Below are positions 57,259 through 64,000 of a stretch of DNA of 64,000 nucleotides, piece by piece. Position 1 is the stretch's first letter. Each line of letters begins with the position of its first letter. Under the pieces are notes generated by a model. It did not search any database and was not told the origin of the DNA. It worked only from the letters and a program-made list of their open reading frames with translations. This DNA is from Apophysomyces variabilis. Its lineage: Eukaryota; Mucoromycota; Mucoromycetes; Mucorales; Mucoraceae. A program made the translations under genes and the position numbers. The DNA is taken from assembly GCA_002749535.1 (NCBI GenBank), contig MZZL01000137.1, positions 84,345 to 148,344 on the forward strand. Direction: 5' to 3'.

Positions 57259-59925
57259 ATGGCAGATTCCATAACTGTTACTGCCCATCACGCTTACGAA
57301 GCTCAGCGAGAAGATGAATTGTCGTTTGCTGCTGGTGAAACAATCCAAGTGACCGATAGAAGCGATGCTGACTGGTGGGTTGGCAAGAAAGAAGACGGTT
57401 CAAGTGGATTTTTCCCGAGCAACGTACGTTTAGCAGTCAGCATGCCTATGGATAACTTGGAAAAACTGACATGCAATCTATCAGTTTGTAAATGTTGCCA
57501 ATGAGGGAAATGAAACAGAGAAACCGATCAGCAAAGCTGAACAGCAGGTTGCTGAAGAAGAAGAACAGAAGACTACGACTCCGGCTGATACTGAGGAACC
57601 GTCTGCTGAGGTTGAGGGTGAGGGTGAGGGCGAAAAGGATACCGCACGTAAGCATTGTTTTCTGTAGAAAGCATCTATTCTTACGTTACCTACATCATGC
57701 AGCACGACAACCTATTGCTATGGCTCGCGTGATGGAAGACTACGCGATGCAAAACCCGGGTGAATTGACTCTCCACAACGGCGGTATCGTTACCATTTTT
57801 GAAAAGCTTGAGGATGGCTGGAGCTATGGTGAACTTAATGGCAAAATCGGTCGTTTCCCTAATAAGGTAAGTGGTTTGCAGCCGTTATGACTGAAACGCA
57901 TATTAAAGGGTTGTGCATTTAATATTTAGTATGTCGAAGACATTGATATGCCTGGCAGACCTGATATTGGGGCTCCAACGGTTGGTGTTGGCAGAAAGGA
58001 AGTAGGCGAAGAAGCTGATGGTAGGGATGACATATAACATGCACCTTTCGGCAGGTACTAAGGGTGATATATATCCATTTTTAGCCGGTAAGCCTGGGTT
58101 TAAACTGGCTGCTTTTGGAGTGAAGCAGGGTGGTATCGGAAGTCTGTTGGCTGGAGGAATTCCCACTCTCAAAAAAACCGTGAAGAAAGAGGATGCACCG
58201 GTAAGTACTTCGTATACTGCTGTTAAAATCTGACTTGTTGACACATATCTAGGCGGAAGTGCCGACTCCTCCAGCGGCACAGTCTCCTGTTACTGAAGAG
58301 AAAGCTGCACCGTCTACAGAATCTAAGGCCACTAAACCCATACGTAAGAATAACCAACTATAAGACTAAAAAGCCTCATGCTGTTAATAGTTGGTAAAGC
58401 AATTGCACTTCACCCTTACGATGCAGAGAATAGCGGTAAGTACTATACCGAAGCAGATCTTGTACGGTTAGTAATAACTTTTCTTCATGTAGATGAACTT
58501 AACTTGATCAGAGGCGAATATATCGATGTTTTAGATCGTAACGCTGACGAGGGTTGGTGGGAAGGCGTGAATGAGAAAGGCCAGACCGGTATCTTTCCTG
58601 CCAATTTCGTGAAGGAAATAGAACAGGAGCCAGCTGCACCTGTTTTGCCGCAACGATCACGCAAGTCTGTTGCCTCTGTAGGATCAACGAAATCCATCGA
58701 GTCATCGGCATCCCGTCCATCTTTACCAGTCCGCGAACCGTCTTTGGAAGTCGCCGCGCCTAAGGAACCCGTAGTAGCGGAAGAACAGACTATTGAAGAG
58801 GAAGGGACACCAGCTGTAAGTGGGATCTGACACAAAAGAATGGACACTCACCATACATATAGACCAAACCGATAGATGTCCAGACATCCCCCGTATCCCC
58901 CACTGCAGCTGAGGCAAAGCCAATTTCTCCAGAGGAAAGTGAACCCGTTTCTTCAACAACACCTGTTAGTCCTATTAAGCAGCAGCAGGATGTTAAGCCT
59001 GAAGAGACATCTAAAACTGAGGACGAGTCGGTCTCTGAGGCCAAAGAAACCACTGAGGAAAAGGAAGAACCAGCTGAAAAGGAAGTTGAAGCTGGGGCAA
59101 AAGTTATTTCAGAGGAAACAGCTGTGACTGAAAAGCAAGAGGAACCGGAGGCTGTTAAAGAATCCATCTCGGAGAAAGAAGACATCATTGAAGCTGCAAC
59201 GAAAGAAAGTGTAGAGAAAAAAGCTGAAGCAGAAAAGGTGGAAGAAAAGAAGGAAGTATTTGCCATGCAACCTACGGGACCGAAGCTATCAACACCCAGC
59301 CGAGCCAAACTTGGAAAGCCTCGACGATCTCCTCAGCTCAACCAGAGCGAGCCATCGCAGATAGAGTTGCTCCAGCAAGAGATAGATCAGGTTATTTTCC
59401 CGTCAGTTATTTCCAAACGAAATGTGAGTCTAACGCGTAGTGTTGTAGAGCCCACAGGAAGAACCCAAGCAGAGCGAAGTGACGGATGAGCCCAAGGCGG
59501 AGCCTGTAGTCCCTCCGAAGCCTGTGAAGCCTATCTTTGCGAAATTCCCTACTCCTTTTGCTGCTGGTATAGAAGAACTCAGCTCTAAGCAGCTCAAGCC
59601 AGTACAACGCCGTATGTGGGAACCAGCACCAGCCCATGAACCGAAAGAGACGAAGGAAGAAAAGCCTGCAACAAGCGACGAACCGCCACGGCCAACAGGC
59701 GTGAAGAACATAGCTTCTAGATTCAACTTTGCAGGAGTTCCTTCCGGTGGCAGCAACGACGTTCTGGAACTGAAATTGAAGAATTTCACAAAGAACGAGG
59801 TTGACAAGGTCCGCCAAGAGCTTGAGCAAGAGTTGGAGAAAGAACGATCCCAGCGACAACAGCTGGAACAGCAGGTGGAGGCGTTGTCGCGAATTGTTAC
59901 GGAACTGCAGTCGCGACTAGGATGA
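57259..59925 (+). CDS. CIN85/CD2AP-like adaptor with three SH3 domains and a C-terminal coiled coil
   Basis: A cytoplasmic scaffold likely linking actin assembly with endocytosis. About ten exons from ATG 57259. SH3-1 (VTAHHAYEAQREDELSF...WWVGKKEDGSSGFFPSN) opens the protein. SH3-2 follows an acidic linker (AMARVMEDYAMQNPGELTL...GWSYGELNGKIGRFPNK). A Gly-rich block, FKLAAFGVKQGGIGSLLAGG, comes next and is of unknown role. SH3-3 is IALHPYDAENSDELNLI...EGWWEGVNEKGQTGIFPANFV. A long Glu/Lys/Pro/Ser-rich region holds PxxP stretches (VVPPKPVKPIFAKF). The C-terminus is a coiled coil (VRQELEQELEKERSQRQQLE). The layout of three SH3, Pro-rich linker and coiled coil matches CIN85/CD2AP, although orthology is not proved. 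Confidence 0.85.
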
Positions 59926-60068
59926 ACTATTGTTTATTATGGTCTGCAGGATACCCCCCAGTTGTGCCGAGAGATAGACGAACCAACATAAGAGAGCCAA
60001 TATTATAAAGAAAATAAATTCAATATCTACAAGTTGTTTTTCTTTAATTACGTATATAAGTTCCATTT

Positions 60069-61397
60069 CTATGCGGGCCATTGCCGTTCTTCTTGTTGGT
60101 CTTCTTCTTCGGCTGATGGGCCAAGGAAGGCCATGGCTTCTTCCTGTTCAGTTTCTGCGGCTATTTCAGCAACGGCTCGCTTCGCTACCTTGTAGACATA
60201 GATCATCACACCCAAGGCTAGGACTGAACCTACACTCACAGCCACCATTCGGATGGTCTCTGCTTGACGTTCATTGTCTGTCAATTCATTTTCCTCGCCC
60301 AAGACATGCTTGGCAAAGGATGTCAAGTTGGCTCCGACATACACGTGGAGGGCAATTTTTGTCAGCGTGAGTGCCGTGCCAAGAACAAAATGAAGAACGG
60401 GTATTTCGGTTGCTGCGAAGAACAGATTCTATATGACATGGCCCATTGCCCAAAAGGAAGAGATAACAAAGAAAAAGAGATACCCGTTTCGGTTATTCTG
60501 TTCCTTTTTTTTCCATAGTAAGATCTACTTACCAACAGATTATAAGGATAAGGGGAAAGACGGATAAGAACAAATAGCTAAAAGAGAATTGCGGTCGAAT
60601 GCGTTTCCAAATACGTTCCTTTTGTTTTTCATCCGCGACTTACTTTAAATCCTTTTTTCTCCACTGCATGAACTACTGCCTTCAAATTAGGATAGGAAGC
60701 CATAAAACGTTGAACACGGGCCTTGAGCCAGATTCTTGCCAGTAAAAAACAAGCAACAGCACCCAGAAGCGCACTCAGATAAGATACCAGAAAACCTTTG
60801 GCAAAACCAAAGCTGAATCCTGAGAGGGTTTGATAGGTACCATAACCAATCATGGGTGGAAAGGCGCTTAGAAAGATCAAGAGGGACATGAGTAGATAAC
60901 CACTAAGTTTGAAAGCGATGAGAATCACGCATCTAGTGGATGCTTTTCTTTTTCTCTCTCCTTTACCCAAATCCCATGCTTCTGATCTTTTTGCTCAAGG
61001 TTTCCAAGGCATGTAGCGTATCCTTCCGATAAATAATGAGAATCACCATGAGTACGGTGAAAGCAACGCCAGCCGCTATAAACCAACGCCATGGATACCA
61101 AACATCACGGTCTGCAAGTCGTCGTAAAGATGCAAATCGGCGACGTCTTCTTGGATGGGTCATATTTATAAAATCAGAGGCACCGGTTGGAAGCTGTTGT
61201 CTATCAGGATGAAGGTCGTTGTCGTTGTCGTCTTTTTTTTTTCCAAGAAATTCATATAGAGAGAGAAAGGTTGAATCAATACGTCTAGTCCTGTATTCTT
61301 TTCTTTGGATTTGGCTGGGTCTATTTACCCGAGCCAGTGGTTGAGGTCGACATGGCATAGTCGAATGACCCCACATGTGTGTCTCCTGGCAATGCAA
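60069..61397 (-). CDS. TVP38: Tvp38/TMEM64-type membrane protein (VTT/SNARE-associated domain)
   Basis: A Golgi/vesicle membrane protein of the VTT (DedA) family, probably a lipid scramblase-like membrane-shaping protein. Four exons: 61397 (or a start at 61163) to about 60972, about 60925-60645, about 60590-60530 and about 60432-60069. The N-terminus is Arg-rich (RRRRRFASLRR), followed by a TM. The VTT core reads MSLLIFLSAFPPMIGYGTYQ, then GFAKGFLVSYLSALLGAVAC. It continues KLFVLIRLSPYPYNLLNLFF with AATEIPVLHFVLGTALTLTK, the conserved F...R.(S/A)P.PYN..N motif of the family. The tail is acidic and ends QEERQWPA. The start codon is uncertain; MTHPRRRRRF is an alternative about 78 codons downstream. 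Confidence 0.9.
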
Positions 61398-62129
61398 TCA
61401 CACCTGTTCTTTGTCGTTGTTCATGTGTTTGTGGATGTGATGCGGAATGTGCTTCTGTCAACGACTTTAAACTAAATTAACGGAAAATGAATGAGCCATT
61501 TAGGAAGTAAAAACAGTCTTTCGAAGAAACCCAACCTGAATTCCATTCAAAATAGGAAAAAAAAAGGCAAAAAAAGCTTGGTAAACGAGAGAGAGAAAGA
61601 AAGATAACTTTAAACTGCCAAATCAATCCCGCTCTTTTTACGGTTTGCATGGAAAATTATCGGAGACAACGGAAATAGGTAAAAGAGGCGAGGGGGGAAA
61701 GGGCGGCTGAAAATGGGTGCAAGTCCGAAGTTTTTATCCTACCTTCAGAGCAAACGATCAGTCAAACCTTAGCATACAATAAGTTCGAACTATTATAAAG
61801 AGAATAGAAGATACCGCAAGACATTGTTCCCTCGGTATATAAGCAAGCATACGGAGAAACATTCTTGGATTTATCTTCTTTTTTCTTTGCTTATGCAAGT
61901 GCGCAGCGGTTATACGCGCATTAAAAACTGACATGATGTGTGAGTCTATTGACTGGTACTTCTTCAACACAAGATTGTAACGAATGAACAACACATCGCA
62001 TAAATTCTGTGTTTCCTCGGAGTTAAAAAGAAACGGTAGCTTCACTTTTTCCACCCATTGGTGCATACAAGTACTCTTGTTTTCATTTTTTATACAAAGC
62101 CAGATATATTTTCCAGATCAAAAAACTTA
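61398..62129. other. Intergenic region, 0.7 kb
   Basis: Promoter side of the TVP38 gene and 3' flank of the HMG-box gene. Open frames at 61.76-62.07 kb are not convincing. No gene is called. Confidence 0.4.
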
Positions 62130-63132
62130 CTACTCCTTATTAACTTTCTTAGCCTTCTTTTTGGTTTGTTTTTCTGACGATCCTTCATCAGTTCCTGTCT
62201 TCTTGGCACGTTTCAATGATTTAGCTGGCTTGTTACCATTCACGCTGTCCTTCTTAGGTGGTGCCGCTTTTTTGGTTGCAACGGGTGAAGTTTCTTTGGC
62301 TTGCTTTGTTTCTTTTGCTGGCTGTTTCTTGGCAGCCTTCTTTTCGGGAACAGTGGCCTTTGGTGGTGATGGCTGCTTTAACGAGACGGTCTTCTTTCCG
62401 TTGTCTTCTTCTTCGGATGATTCGGATGATTCAGACTCATTAGTGGTCTCGGGTGTAGGTGTAAAGACCGTTTCTTGGGGCTCTTCCGCGGCATGCCCCT
62501 TATATTCTTCGAGTTCCTTTTCATACCTCACCTTATCCTCTTCGTAGATACGCTTGTAGCGCTAAGAAAAGAAAAGAAAAGAAAAGGAAAAGAACAGATG
62601 TGTTGGTAAGGGAACGCGTAGGGAGGTCATGAAAACTTACGTCTTTCTCGCTTTCACTTAGGGCTTTCCACATCTCACCCAGCATCTGGACCACTTCCTT
62701 CTGATTAGCCTCAGGGTGGTCAGCCTTTACTTGTTCTCTATGCTCATTGGCGAAGTGGATGTAGCTACCGACGAATCTCTTGGGGGCGTTGGGGTCTTTG
62801 GGGGCGCGCTTACGCTTCTTCTTGCCTTCAATGGCTTGGTCGGTTGTATTTTCAGCGGTGGACTTTGTTTCAATATGGGCACCTAGAGCCACGCCCAGTT
62901 GTCTTAGACCTTCACCGACATGATAGAGAGCTTCACCAATCTAAAAACAGTTTAAGGAAGAGAGAAAGGGGACGTATTGAGTACGAGACATAAGGGATAG
63001 AGAGTGGAAAAGGGAGGATGGGGGGTGGTCAGGTATGGGTAGTGTATACGTGTATGTGTATGGGATATGTTGTTGTGTGTCACTTATATATAGGGTTACC
63101 TGTCGTCGAGTCAATTCGTCAGCGTCAAACAT
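62130..63132 (-). CDS. HMG-box chromatin protein
   Basis: An abundant-type DNA-bending HMGB-like protein. Three exons: 63132-63100 (MFDADELTRRQ), about 62940-62641 and about 62563-62130. The N-terminal helix (IGEALYHVGEGLRQLGVAL) is the pre-box segment seen in several fungal HMG proteins. The box starts with the basic KKRKRAPKDPNAPKRFVGSY and continues IHFANEHREQVKADHPEANQ and KEVVQMLGEMWKALSESEKD, then RYKRIYEEDKVRYEKEL. The tail has a Ser/Glu acidic patch (SESSESSEEEDNGKK) and long Lys/Ala/Pro runs (KKAAPPKKD, KKKAKKVNKE). It is a single-box protein, unlike animal HMGB1. Confidence 0.9.
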
Positions 63133-64000
63133 TTTTTTGTAGCGGAAACAAAAAGTAGAGATGGGGAGAAAAAACTCGGGTGAGGCTATTTTTCTTTTTT
63201 TTTCATTGCTGAAAAAATTTTCTTATGGGTAATGATTTTTCATTGGATGCCTACATTGGCTGGGGACCTCACAGCCGACTCGGTATGCCACTCTGCTATA
63301 CTCAGATACCCACTCTTCCTCCCACTGGCTAGCCAAATCCTAGCCACCCTTACAAGTGGTCAAACTTTTGGTCTCTCACATAAAAAGGGAAATGATTTAT
63401 GGCATTTCCCTCTACGAAGGAGAACCTTTTTGTTTAAATAAACAAGGAAACATATCCCCTTACTTACCTCTACTTATCCTGATCCATTTCAACACGGCTA
63501 TGCTGCTCTATTCCCGTAGCTTGGGTCAAACCATAACGGTTAGAAAGAAGCAAAAATGAGATCTAAGGAAACAGCTCATGTCTATGACGAAAGGAAAAAG
63601 CGCAGTACAAAACAAAAAAAAAGTAAGCATGGCTGCAGAATCTGCAACGGGCAACGACAGAAGAATCAACACGCTCTTGGCTCACAGATAGCGAAGGCCA
63701 GTTGCAGGTGGTACAAGAAGCCGCCCTTTGAAACGAACACAAACATCGTGACCATGTTGTCGCTTATCGAACGTGTCTTGTTTATCATTCTAGGTGACTC
63801 AAGTTATAGGTGTCCTTTCCCCCAATTTGTCCCTACCAATCCATTTTATTCTATTGGCAAAAAAGGAACAGAAGAATAAATGAATAGATGATTCAAGGTT
63901 TTGTTTTGTCAAATTAGACATGTGTGTTTGGTAGAAATTTGTTTATGTGGAACGAAAAGGTCATCTGCTCAAGTGAGAAACCAACGGTCTCTTTGAAGAT
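63133..64000. other. Right-edge region, no gene recognised
   Basis: Promoter side of the HMG-box gene, then about 0.8 kb with short open frames that resemble nothing known (63.23-63.44, 63.56-63.88 kb). A gene continuing beyond the window cannot be excluded. Confidence 0.4.

Noticed and set aside
63556..63879. Lys- and Cys-containing frame of 107 codons at the right edge
   Set aside because: No motif, a low-complexity start and unclear splicing; not enough to call a gene.

Overview
The window is nuclear DNA of a filamentous fungus. Genes carry many short introns (about 45-120 bases) with canonical splice sites, and there is one tRNA gene. The gene content (a Vrl1-type VPS9/ankyrin/PX/BAR protein, a RapGAP, a STK32/YANK-type kinase, a CIN85-like triple-SH3 protein, a likely NELF-A homologue, and IS630/Tc1-like transposon relics) fits an early-diverging lineage, most likely Mucoromycota/Mucorales. 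The genus cannot be read from this sequence. All gene models were spliced by eye from reading frame, splice sites and family conservation.

Left part (1-24.5 kb): a partial MFS exporter (-), OMA1 mitochondrial protease (+), cap-binding protein CBP20 (-), tRNA-Val(CAC), acireductone synthase UTR4 (+), a CDF zinc transporter (+), a transposon relic (about 10.95-12.47 kb), 6-pyruvoyl-tetrahydropterin synthase (-), a NSUN3/4-type RNA m5C methyltransferase (-), a Mak32-like PfkB protein (-), a probable NELF-A (-), an F-box/LRR protein (-), isoprenylcysteine methyltransferase (-) and a lipid-anchored STK32-type kinase (-).

Middle (25-51 kb): Vrl1-like Rab GEF (+), a G protein alpha subunit (+), a RapGAP protein (-), then a gene-poor stretch from about 34.3 to 45 kb. 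That stretch holds two diverged UEV-domain (TSG101/Vps23) paralogues and a second, internally deleted copy of the transposon relic. Vps68 (-), a SAPS phosphatase regulator (-) and IST1 (-) follow. Five genes here (Vrl1, two UEV proteins, Vps68, IST1) belong to endosomal sorting.

Right part (51-64 kb): a RasGEF-like protein with five WxGY motifs (-), dCMP deaminase (+), a CIN85/CD2AP-like adaptor with three SH3 domains (+), a Tvp38/VTT membrane protein (-) and an HMG-box protein (-). The last about 870 bases contain nothing convincing.

The strongest leads are the NELF-A homologue, the second UEV gene whose C-terminal half has been replaced, the WxGY array, three GC-AG introns sharing the donor GCAAGT, and a two-copy repeat that keeps one ORF open while its transposase is broken.
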